A stretch of DNA of 7,285 nucleotides from Minisyncoccota bacterium (GTDB taxonomy: Bacteria > Patescibacteriota > Minisyncoccia > Minisyncoccales > GCA-002788555): assembly GCA_028697615.1 (NCBI GenBank), contig JAQVET010000033.1, positions 1 to 7,285 of the forward strand, given 5' to 3'. Both the position numbers and the translations under genes were made by a program. Each line of letters opens with the position of its first letter. Positions within the stretch are counted from its first letter, which is position 1. The notes below the pieces were generated by a model. It worked only from the letters and a program-made list of their open reading frames with translations, searched no databases and was not told the origin of the DNA. This document shows, piece by piece, positions 1 to 6,522 of this stretch.

Positions 1-5
1 ATTTC

Positions 6-920
6 TTATTTGATTTTTTGGAGATTTATTTCGGTTTTTATTTGCCTGTCACGATTTGTTTTTGTTTTTTTTATTTTAATTATTGGCAAATCTGGTTCAG
101 GAAAATATCTATAATCATGAGCCTGCTCTTTTTCTCTCTGACTTATGGTTATACCTTTTATATCATTCCATCCCCGAGTTTCTTGAACTATTTTTCCACT
201 CTTTTTTAAAATATTGGTTTGCCTTTTAATTTCATAATCAATCGCCCTTTCAACACTTCTGAAAGAATTAAGATTTTTAATCTCCACTTTGGTCCCTAAT
301 TTTTTAGAATTTTTATCTTTCAAGAGACTAATATTAACCTCACACCTCATTTGTCCTTTCTCCATATCAGCGTTAGAAACTTCAAGATAACGTAAAATTA
401 ATTGCAGTTCTTCACAAAATTTTTTTGCTTCTTTGCCAGAGCGAATATCGGGGTTTGTCACAAGCTCCATTAATGGAAGACTTGATCTATTAAAATCAAT
501 TAAAGAATAATCTTCTCCTGCAGGATGTATAAGTTTTCCTGTATCTTCTTCTAAATGAATCCTATTTATGCCTATTTTTTTTATTTTTCCATTTATTTTT
601 AATTTAAAAACACCATTTTTACATAAAGGAAGTCGATATTGGCTTATTTGAAATCCTTTCGGTAGATCGGGATAAAAATAACTTTTTCTTTCGAAATATG
701 AAGTTTTGTTAATTTCACAATTTAAAGCAAGTCCCGCTTTTATTACCATCTCAACTGCTTTTTTATTTATAACTGGAAGAGTTCCTGGATGAGCCAAACA
801 AATAGGACAAATATTAAAATTTGGTCGCATTTCTTCGGAATCATTTTTGCAACCGCAAAACATTTTTGATTTTGTATTAAGTTCAATATGAATTTCAAGT
901 CCAATAATTGGTTTATACAT
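6..920 (-). CDS. gatB: Asp/Glu-tRNA amidotransferase subunit B (GatB), frame ends early
   Basis: GatB is the tRNA-binding/kinase subunit of GatCAB, which converts Glu-tRNA(Gln) or Asp-tRNA(Asn) to the amidated forms in the cytoplasm. Seen: the N-terminal IGLEIHIEL motif, four cysteines (C22, C24, C38, C41) that fit the family's zinc site, the GatB signature LIDFNRSSLPLMELVTNPDI, and DYRYFPEPDLP near residue 270. The ATG is 14 bp after comEB, so the two are probably cotranscribed. The frame stops after 304 residues, whereas GatB is usually about 470-500; the helical and YqeY-like tail domains are missing. The last residues (INLQKIK, then TAA, then GAA AT) resemble the place where related proteins continue toward a PELP motif, so the TAA may be a nonsense change or sequence error. 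gatA and gatC are not in the window. Function is sure; whether the gene is intact is not. Confidence 0.93.
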   Translation of the reverse strand: MYKPIIGLEIHIELNTKSKMFCGCKNDSEEMRPNFNICPICLAHPGTLPVINKKAVEMVIKAGLALNCEINKTSYFERKSYFYPDLPKGFQISQYRLPLCKNGVFKLKINGKIKKIGINRIHLEEDTGKLIHPAGEDYSLIDFNRSSLPLMELVTNPDIRSGKEAKKFCEELQLILRYLEVSNADMEKGQMRCEVNISLLKDKNSKKLGTKVEIKNLNSFRSVERAIDYEIKRQTNILKKSGKIVQETRGWNDIKGITISQREKEQAHDYRYFPEPDLPIIKIKKTKTNRDRQIKTEINLQKIK

Positions 921-927
921 AGTATTT

Positions 928-935
928 TTTAAATT
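928..935 (-). promoter_or_regulatory. AATTTAAA element before gatB start
   Basis: On the coding strand AATTTAAA ends 7 nt before the gatB ATG and overlaps the first base of the comEB stop-codon triplet region. It is one of six copies of this octamer on the minus strand, all upstream of starts. There is no Shine-Dalgarno sequence here. It may be an A/U-rich ribosome-recruiting element; its role is inferred. Confidence 0.35.
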
Positions 936-1528
936 TACTTATAATCATTTTTATTTTGATCTTTTCCATATTGATTTTTATCATCCAAAATATCTTTTTT
1001 TTGCCAATCCCGAGTCCAATCTTTTACATAAAATATCCTATATTTCCCATTTTTTGTACTACAAAGAACACGTTTAAGTCCGGCATTAATAATCATTTTT
1101 TTACAAATAAAACAAGGGAAAGCATCTGTAAGATTTCCATCTCTATCTTCAGAATAAATATACATATCACCACCCAAAAGAGAAACGCCTGCTCTAGCAG
1201 CATTTATAATACAATTTTGCTCAGCATGTACAGAACGACAAAGCTCATAGCGATGGCCGTGAGGAATATTTAATTCATCACGCAAACAATTTTTCCTTTC
1301 TAAACAATCTTTTGTTCCCCTTGGAGCGCCAATATAACCAGTAGAAACAATTTGATCATCTCTAACAATCACTGCTCCAATTTTAGCACGAAAACAAGTG
1401 CAACGTCCAGATACTTCTTTAGCAATATTTAAATAATATTTTTCTTTTGTAGGACGCATATGTCGATAAATAATTAACGAATTAAAGGATAAACAACTCG
1501 AACAATCCGAACATTTCAAACAACTCAT
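935..1528 (-). CDS. comEB: dCMP deaminase, ComEB family, with Cys-rich N-terminus
   Basis: A zinc-dependent deoxycytidylate deaminase that makes dUMP from dCMP, feeding thymidylate synthesis. Seen (numbered from the TTG at 1534): catalytic HAEQN at H103-E105, the PCFIC zinc pair C141/C144, and the fold's start RPTKEKYYLNIAKEVSGRCTC. C77, C83 and C99 may form the second zinc site common in this family. The C-terminus is a charged low-complexity tail. The start is uncertain. Family alignment favours the ATG at 1459, but the frame is open further up to an ATG at 1528 (TTG at 1534), adding a segment with four cysteines in a C-x2-C-x2-C-x2-C pattern. GGA lies 8 nt before the 1528 ATG, a weak ribosome site; 1459 has none. 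A good extended -10 lies about 70 nt upstream. Dcd and thymidylate synthase are nearby. The extension uses TCG three times, a codon otherwise unexpected in such AT-rich DNA. Confidence 0.92.
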   Translation of the reverse strand: MSCLKCSDCSSCLSFNSLIIYRHMRPTKEKYYLNIAKEVSGRCTCFRAKIGAVIVRDDQIVSTGYIGAPRGTKDCLERKNCLRDELNIPHGHRYELCRSVHAEQNCIINAARAGVSLLGGDMYIYSEDRDGNLTDAFPCFICKKMIINAGLKRVLCSTKNGKYRIFYVKDWTRDWQKKDILDDKNQYGKDQNKNDYK

Positions 1529-1598
1529 TGACAAAATCCAGCGTTTTTTGTGGCGTTAATCTGCTTCTAGGCTATGACATTATTCTGTTTTCCAATTT

Positions 1599-1607
1599 AT
1601 TATATCA
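1599..1607 (-). promoter_or_regulatory. Extended -10 promoter for comEB-gatB
   Basis: On the minus strand this reads TGATATAAT, a perfect extended -10 element (TGn plus TATAAT) in the gap after thyA. No good -35 is visible at 16-18 bp, which extended -10 promoters tolerate. Transcription would start near 1592 and give a leader of about 60 nt before the 1528 ATG. That leader is more GC-rich than other gaps here and carries two AACGC direct repeats with starts 12 nt apart (around 1541-1557). This suggests comEB-gatB is its own transcription unit. Confidence 0.6.
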
Positions 1608-1637
1608 CAAAATTGAGTAATTTACTTTTTTAAAAAA

Positions 1638-2411
1638 TCAAAGATTGAATTTTTTATTTACCTCTTGATACATATCTTGATAGATATGCATACTTACTGC
1701 AAAGTGAGTATATGTACCAGTTTCTACACCAACTTCATCTGCCATATATTTTTGCAAATTTGTAAAAGCATAGGCATTTTCTGGCCAAGCATTATACAAA
1801 TCATTTGTTTTCATTACTACAAACATATGCAACTTCCCGTCAACAATTTGAGGATAAAATAAAAGAACGCAAGGAGAAGATGTGTTTTCTCTTTTTGGAC
1901 CAAATTTCATTAAATCTCTATAGGGAATCCATGTATGCATAACAACAGTTCGCCGTGTGGGATCCTTTTTTAAAATTTTAATTGCCTTGTCGAGTTGATC
2001 AATACGCTCAACAACACATTTCCCATCGGGAGAAATTTTTCTAACCTCTTGTTCTAATTCTTCTTCGGATTCTGTAACACTAGGCAAAAAAGCTCTTACC
2101 TTGCAATCAGGATAACAACGAAGCCGAGAATAATAGGTGTAATCAAAACTATTTTCATTTTCCTTGCCACTACCGAAAATAAATTTTCTACTATAATCAT
2201 CAGCTTGATCACGATTGGTGTTTGCTTTTGGAGAAATTCTTGGTTCTAAAAATGGATCTGAAACCTTTATTATTAAAGGCAAATCTTTTGTTTCTATTTT
2301 ATACTCTGGAGCTTCAACATATCTTGGATGTCCTTCTGTCATTATTAAAACGCATGCCTTTTCCCATGCCTCGCCCAATGTTTTTGATTCAATTAATTTT
2401 GTTTCATACAT
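1638..2411 (-). CDS. thyA: Thymidylate synthase, short methanogen-like ThyA type
   Basis: Predicted to methylate dUMP to dTMP. Seen in order: YTYYSRLRCY (residues 91-100), the VERIDQLDKAIKILKKDPTRR block with the phosphate-binding Arg pair R153/R154, catalytic C181 in SSPC, D204, N212 in NAWPENAYAF, and H242/Y244 in MHIYQD. N212 aligns with the Asn that selects uracil over cytosine in ThyA. Differences from E. coli-type enzymes: the residue after the catalytic Cys is Val, not His; the QRS Arg/Ser are K201/T202; and only 13 residues follow the HIY motif, so the C-terminal segment that caps folate is absent. The NAWPENAY style and short C-terminus recall the archaeal/methanogen family as I remember it. 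It lies 87 bp after an MtrA-like gene. It ends in TGA, the only TGA stop here. A related pyrimidine hydroxymethylase is possible but less likely given N212. Confidence 0.85.
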   Translation of the reverse strand: MYETKLIESKTLGEAWEKACVLIMTEGHPRYVEAPEYKIETKDLPLIIKVSDPFLEPRISPKANTNRDQADDYSRKFIFGSGKENENSFDYTYYSRLRCYPDCKVRAFLPSVTESEEELEQEVRKISPDGKCVVERIDQLDKAIKILKKDPTRRTVVMHTWIPYRDLMKFGPKRENTSSPCVLLFYPQIVDGKLHMFVVMKTNDLYNAWPENAYAFTNLQKYMADEVGVETGTYTHFAVSMHIYQDMYQEVNKKFNL

Positions 2412-2415
2412 AATA

Positions 2416-2427
2416 TTTAAATTTATA
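2416..2427 (-). promoter_or_regulatory. TATAAA/AATTTAAA element before thyA start
   Basis: The coding strand reads TATAAATTTAAA (2427-2416), joining a -10-like TATAAA (2427-2422) to the AATTTAAA octamer, which ends 4 nt before the ATG. If the TATAAA acts as a -10, transcription would begin almost at the start codon. No convincing -35 is visible. An alternative role is A/U-rich translation initiation. Confidence 0.35.
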
Positions 2428-2476
2428 AATAATTTTTTTATAAAAACTTAACTAAACCTTTGTTTGATTTTGTTCA

Positions 2477-2490
2477 AAATACTAGTATTT
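2477..2490. promoter_or_regulatory. Perfect 14-bp palindrome in the mtrA-like/thyA gap
   Basis: AAATACTAGTATTT equals its own reverse complement. It lies 8 bp beyond the mtrA-like stop codon and about 65 bp before thyA, in the largest gap inside the nucleotide cluster. It has no loop and no U-tract, so it fits a dimeric-repressor operator better than a terminator. In AT-rich DNA it could arise by chance. Confidence 0.3.
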
Positions 2491-2498
2491 AATAAAAC

Positions 2499-3353
2499 TT
2501 AATCATACCAATCATATTCATCGATAAGTTTATCTTGTTTTTCGACCTTTGAAATGATTAAATCTTTATCTTGCTCAAAATCTAAATTATTTTTTAAAGC
2601 AATTTCGGCTTTTTGTAATTCTCTACCCAGATACATCGAATGTTCTTTTGTCTGTTTAAAATCTCCAATTAAATCAAGATTTGCAATTGTTTTTGAAATT
2701 TCTTCTGCGCAGTCACCAACTATCTTCTCATTTAATTTATTATTTTTATCAAAATGCTCAACTAATATCTTTTTTTTGTTTTTATCAACAGAAATTACAA
2801 AAAAACCCTTTGGATCAGGTATCCACTTTGGACAAGCCTTAGCTTCAATTTCTTTTATTTCTTTAATTTTTATTGCTTCTTTAAGAGGTCTTGCATTTTT
2901 TTTATTTAAACAATCATTAACTAAGTTCATTATTTTTTGAGAATCTGTTTCTGGCATTAAATCTATAGGAATTATTTGTTTTCGAAATCTTTCTATTAAA
3001 ATATTTTCTATTCCTCTTAAAAATGGCATATTTCCTTTGGCACCAATAATTCTTTTATCATTATCAATTCCATTTTGTATAAGCATCTCTATTGCCTGAG
3101 AAACAAAATGACCCTTTGATTCCCTTCCACAAAGAATTAAATATCTAATATAAGGGTTGGAAACTACATTTTGAATAATCTTTTCGATTCCGATATTTTC
3201 TGTAACACACTTACCAATAATAGCTACCTTGTTTAAATCCACCTTAATTTCACCAATGCTAGCATTTGTACAAATAGCCACTGGCATTGTTTTATTTCCA
3301 ACTTCATATCTACCATCAACTGGAGGCCAATTTTTAAGATCTACTTCTTCCAT
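2499..3353 (-). CDS. Soluble MtrA-like corrinoid/pterin protein fused to DUF4346
   Basis: 284 residues in two parts. Residues about 8-150 match MtrA, the cobamide-carrying subunit of methanogen N5-methyl-H4MPT:coenzyme M methyltransferase: WPPVDGRYEVGN, VAIIGKCVTENIGIEKII, SNPYIRYLILCG (C75), KGH with H82 near the position of the cobalt-ligand His proposed for MtrA, and RIIGAKGNMPFL. Residues about 175-262 match DUF4346: WIPDPKGFFVISVD, then YLGRELQKAEIAL and a following QD. A charged tail follows. The hydrophobic C-terminal anchor of methanogen MtrA is absent, so the protein should be cytosolic, and no other Mtr subunit is nearby. It sits between dcd and thyA, 19 bp after dcd. I infer a role in handling a C1 group or pterin for thymidylate synthesis; the biochemical function is not established from sequence. 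The ATG at 3353 begins right at the conserved domain. Confidence 0.8.
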   Translation of the reverse strand: MEEVDLKNWPPVDGRYEVGNKTMPVAICTNASIGEIKVDLNKVAIIGKCVTENIGIEKIIQNVVSNPYIRYLILCGRESKGHFVSQAIEMLIQNGIDNDKRIIGAKGNMPFLRGIENILIERFRKQIIPIDLMPETDSQKIMNLVNDCLNKKNARPLKEAIKIKEIKEIEAKACPKWIPDPKGFFVISVDKNKKKILVEHFDKNNKLNEKIVGDCAEEISKTIANLDLIGDFKQTKEHSMYLGRELQKAEIALKNNLDFEQDKDLIISKVEKQDKLIDEYDWYD

Positions 3354-3372
3354 AAAATTATTATTTGTTTTT

Positions 3373-3948
3373 TTATCTTTTAAATTCTTGATTTACCCTG
3401 CTTGCCTGTGGTACTCTTTGTTTTCCGTATTTTTGCCCTTTCTTTTTAAGATACGGCGTTTCGCAAGGACTAGATAATGTTTCAAATGTTAAAGCACAAA
3501 TCCTCATACCAGAATATAAAATTACTGGCATCGTCCCCAAATTTCCCAATTCCATTACTCCTTTTCCTTGCCAACCTGGATCAAATCTTGCTGCTGTTGA
3601 ATGAACAACAATTCCCAGTCTTCCCAATGAACTTCTACCATCAAGCCGAGCCATTATATCATTGGGTAGTGTAAATTCTTCTTTTGTTATCGCTAAAACA
3701 AACTCTTTTGGTTGCATAATAAAAGGGGCACCATCTTCTATTTTCACATTTTCCATTAAACTTTCAAAATTAATATCTCTTTTAAGATCTAAATACGGGT
3801 ATTGAGAAGGTTTAAATGTTTTAAAATTATTACCCAAATGTAGATCTAAAGAGCAAGGTCCCAGTTGCTCTTTGAAATCAGGATTTGGAATTATTTTAAT
3901 CTTTCCTTCTTTTATAAATTTTTTGATGTCTTTATCTGATAAAATCAT
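3373..3948 (-). CDS. dcd: dCTP deaminase
   Basis: A trimeric enzyme of the dUTPase fold that deaminates dCTP to dUTP, or straight to dUMP in bifunctional members. Seen: MILSDKDIKKFI start, QLGPCSLDLHLG (residues 28-39), the nucleotide-binding GRSSLGRLG at 104-112, HSTAARFDPGWQGKG at 116-130, the catalytic Glu E133 in VMELGNLG, and the C-terminal lid-like PYLKKKGQKYGKQ. At 191 residues it is full length. The GRSSLxRLG and DPGW style is close to the monofunctional E. coli enzyme, but sequence alone does not settle whether it also hydrolyses the triphosphate. The ATG is 8 bp after leuS and the next gene follows in 19 bp, so it is part of the leuS transcript or starts from the TATAAT at 3966-3961. 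It supplies the dUMP branch with comEB and thyA. Confidence 0.93.
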   Translation of the reverse strand: MILSDKDIKKFIKEGKIKIIPNPDFKEQLGPCSLDLHLGNNFKTFKPSQYPYLDLKRDINFESLMENVKIEDGAPFIMQPKEFVLAITKEEFTLPNDIMARLDGRSSLGRLGIVVHSTAARFDPGWQGKGVMELGNLGTMPVILYSGMRICALTFETLSSPCETPYLKKKGQKYGKQRVPQASRVNQEFKR

Positions 3949-3950
3949 AA

Positions 3951-3966
3951 ATAATTTTAAATTATA
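3951..3966 (-). repeat. 16-nt element before dcd, identical to one before the spoIIM-like gene
   Basis: The coding strand reads TATAATTTAAAATTAT, identical to 7202-7187. It contains a consensus -10 hexamer (3966-3961) and the AATTTAAA octamer (3963-3956), and overlaps the leuS stop codon. The dcd ATG follows after 2 nt. It may be an internal promoter or an A/U-rich initiation element; low complexity limits certainty. Confidence 0.4.
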
Positions 3967-6473
3967 ATATTTATTAATCTATTTTTAATATATATAATTT
4001 TTTTAACTTTTTGACCTTTTATCCATTTTTTAACTTTTTCTCTTTTAAAAACTATTTTTTCTATTTCTTTTTGATTTTTGGATTTTTGCATCTCAATAAT
4101 ATCTCTCACTTTCCCATTAATTTGAATTACTAAATTAAATACATCTTCTTGTATTAATTTTGAATTGTACTGAGGCCATTTTTCAAGATGAATTGATTTT
4201 TTATTTCCAAAATCTAGCCATATCTTTTCACACATATGAGGAGCAAATGGAGAAAGTAATTTCAAAAAAATACAGAATTCATCTTCTGTGATATTTTCTA
4301 ATTTTTCCATTTCATTTGCTAGAACCATTAATTGGGAAATAGCAGTATTAAATTTAAAATTTTCGATATCCTCGCTAACTTTTTTTATTATTTTATGAAG
4401 CAATTTTTTAAAATCCTCCTGCGATTTTTTGCTGTTTTTGTTTTTACTGTTTTTATTTGCGTCTTTTATCACCATTTCTTTTAATTTCCATACTTTATCT
4501 AAAAATCTTTTTACTCCAATAATTCCCTTTGGATCCCAACTTATTGATTCTGTAAATGGCCCAATAAACATTTCATATAATCTTAATGCATCAGCGCCAT
4601 ATCTTTCAATAATATCATTAGGGTTGATAACATTTCCCCAACGTTTAGACATCTTTTTTCCGTCATGAGCCAAAATAATTCCTACATGAATTAATTTTTT
4701 AAATGGCTCTTTTGTAGAAACAACCCCAATATCATATAAAAATTTATGCCAAAACCTTGCATAAATTAAATGACGCGTTGCATGTTCCGCTCCTCCAACA
4801 TAAAGATCAACTGGCATCCAATATTTTTCTTTATTTTTAGAAACGAAATTTTTTTTATTTTTAGGGTCAATATATCTTAAAAAATACCAACAAGACCCTG
4901 CCCATTGGGGCATTGTATTTGTTTCTCTTCTTGCTTTTCCATTACATTTAGGACATTTAGTAAAAACCCAATTTTTAATATTGGCAAGTGGTGATTCTCC
5001 AGTACCTGTAGGTTCATAATATTTAACATTAGGAAGTTTTAATGGTAAATCTTTTTCAGGAATTTGTATCCAACCAGGATTTAAAAGCTCACCTTTTGTA
5101 AATTCTCCTTTCTTATATTTTTTTTCTTCGATTCTTTTTTTGCAATTTTCACAAAATACCAAAGGTATTGGCTCACCCCAATATCGCTGCCGCGAAAAAA
5201 CCCAATCACGCATTTTATAATAAACGGCTTTTTTGCCACATTTTTTTTCTTTAAGCCATTTTGTCATTAATTCTCTTGCCTTCTTGGAAGTAAGACCGGT
5301 AAATTGTCCTGAATTTATTAAAATTCCATCTTCTTCAAATGCATTTAATGTAATATTGCTCTTTTTATTTCCAGGTTTTATTACAACCTCTTTTATGGGT
5401 AAATTATATTTTTTTGCGAAATCCAGATCTCTTTGATCATGAGCCGGCACTGCCATAATTGCACCTGTAGCATATGTTTTTAAAACATAATCAGCAATAA
5501 AAATAGGAATCTCTTCTTTATTAAAAGGATTAATTGCTTTCAAACCCTTGAGTTCAACACCAGTTTTTTCTTTTACTTTGGCAATCCTTTCAAGATCAGT
5601 TTTTTGCTGCGAAATTCGAACATATTTTTCAACTTCTTCAAAATTTTCAATTTCTGACCTACACTTTTCGATAATTTGATGTTCAGGTGCCAATACAAGA
5701 TAAGTGCATCCAAAAATTGTATCTATTCTTGTAGTAAAAACCTCGATATAAAGAGGCGAATCTTTGATTTGAAATTTAATTTTTGCCCCCTCGCTTTTTC
5801 CTATCCAATTTTTTTGCTGCTCTATTATAAAATCTTCCCAATCAAGATATTTTAAATCAGAAAGAAGTCTCTCGGCGTATTTTGTAATCTTTAAAACCCA
5901 CTGTCTTAGAGATTTTTTTTCAACAATGCTTCCGCACCTTTCACATTTTGATCCCTCCAGATCCTCATTAGCAAGACCGGTTTTACAGGAAGGACACCAA
6001 TTTATTGGTTCAAACGATTCAAATGCCAATCCTGACTCAAACATCTTTAAAAATATCCATTGTGTCCATTTATAATAATCAGGATCGGTTGTGTTAATTT
6101 CTCGCGACCAATCGTAATTAAGACCAATTTTATTAATTTGTTTTTTAAAATTTTTAATATTTTCTCTAACAGCAATTTCCGGATGAATTTTATTTTTTAT
6201 AGCATAATTTTCAGCAGGAAGACCAAAGGCATCCCACCCCATTGGATGCAGGACATTATACCCCTGCATTAATTTCATTCTTGAAAAAACATCAGTGGCA
6301 ATATAACCTCTAATGTGACCAACATGAAGCCCACTTCCCGAAGGATAAGGGAACATATCTAAAACATAATTTTTTGGTTTTTTTGATAAATCTTTTGTTT
6401 TAAATATATTATTTTCTTCCCAGAAATTTTGGATTTCTCTTTCGTGTTTTTTAAAATTATATTGGTCTTCCAT
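3957..6473 (-). CDS. leuS: Leucyl-tRNA synthetase (bacterial type)
   Basis: Class I synthetase charging tRNA(Leu), 838 residues from this start (E. coli 860). Seen: FPYPSGSGLHVGH with the HIGH motif at 50-53, zinc knuckle CPSC...CERC (C160, C163, C177, C180), QKNWIGKSEGA leading to the CP1 editing domain with TTRIDT (247-252) and VPAHDQRD (Asp 346/349), a second Cys set (441/444 and 507/510), KMSKR at 607-611, the anticodon-binding helices and the C-terminal VIQINGKVRD. The organisation is bacterial. A Lys/Asn/Ser-rich stretch near residues 672-684 comes from slippage-prone DNA around 4425-4460. The frame is open up to an ATG at 6536, but that would add 21 basic residues and overlap the upstream gene; the homology begins at MEDQYNFKKHE, so 6473 is chosen. 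No Shine-Dalgarno sequence is seen. Confidence 0.97.
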   Translation of the reverse strand: MEDQYNFKKHEREIQNFWEENNIFKTKDLSKKPKNYVLDMFPYPSGSGLHVGHIRGYIATDVFSRMKLMQGYNVLHPMGWDAFGLPAENYAIKNKIHPEIAVRENIKNFKKQINKIGLNYDWSREINTTDPDYYKWTQWIFLKMFESGLAFESFEPINWCPSCKTGLANEDLEGSKCERCGSIVEKKSLRQWVLKITKYAERLLSDLKYLDWEDFIIEQQKNWIGKSEGAKIKFQIKDSPLYIEVFTTRIDTIFGCTYLVLAPEHQIIEKCRSEIENFEEVEKYVRISQQKTDLERIAKVKEKTGVELKGLKAINPFNKEEIPIFIADYVLKTYATGAIMAVPAHDQRDLDFAKKYNLPIKEVVIKPGNKKSNITLNAFEEDGILINSGQFTGLTSKKARELMTKWLKEKKCGKKAVYYKMRDWVFSRQRYWGEPIPLVFCENCKKRIEEKKYKKGEFTKGELLNPGWIQIPEKDLPLKLPNVKYYEPTGTGESPLANIKNWVFTKCPKCNGKARRETNTMPQWAGSCWYFLRYIDPKNKKNFVSKNKEKYWMPVDLYVGGAEHATRHLIYARFWHKFLYDIGVVSTKEPFKKLIHVGIILAHDGKKMSKRWGNVINPNDIIERYGADALRLYEMFIGPFTESISWDPKGIIGVKRFLDKVWKLKEMVIKDANKNSKNKNSKKSQEDFKKLLHKIIKKVSEDIENFKFNTAISQLMVLANEMEKLENITEDEFCIFLKLLSPFAPHMCEKIWLDFGNKKSIHLEKWPQYNSKLIQEDVFNLVIQINGKVRDIIEMQKSKNQKEIEKIVFKREKVKKWIKGQKVKKIIYIKNRLINIII

Positions 6474-6476
6474 ATT

Positions 6477-6484
6477 TTTAAATT
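6477..6484 (-). promoter_or_regulatory. AATTTAAA element before leuS start
   Basis: On the coding strand AATTTAAA ends 3 nt before the leuS ATG at 6473. Its position matches the copies before the spoIIM-like gene, thyA, dcd and gatB, and supports 6473 over the longer start at 6536. The 49-bp gap holds nothing else clear. Confidence 0.35.
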
Positions 6485-6522
6485 TTTTAAAAATTTTTCT
6501 TTTTATTATTCTAAAGTATTGT

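Noticed and set aside
50..80. Frameshift at the run of eight A (coding strand) near the gatB end
   Set aside because: Shifting either way at this run meets a stop within about ten codons (TGA or TAA) and yields no GatB-like sequence, while the original frame gives a plausible GatB continuation.
1626..1637. TTTTTTAAAAAA palindrome just after the thyA stop as a terminator
   Set aside because: It has no G or C in the stem and no loop, so it is not a credible intrinsic terminator.
4425..4460. Tandem-repeat-like DNA (ctgttttt units) inside leuS
   Set aside because: It encodes a Lys/Asn-rich linker in frame within the C-terminal half of LeuRS; simple slippage in AT-rich DNA is enough to explain it.
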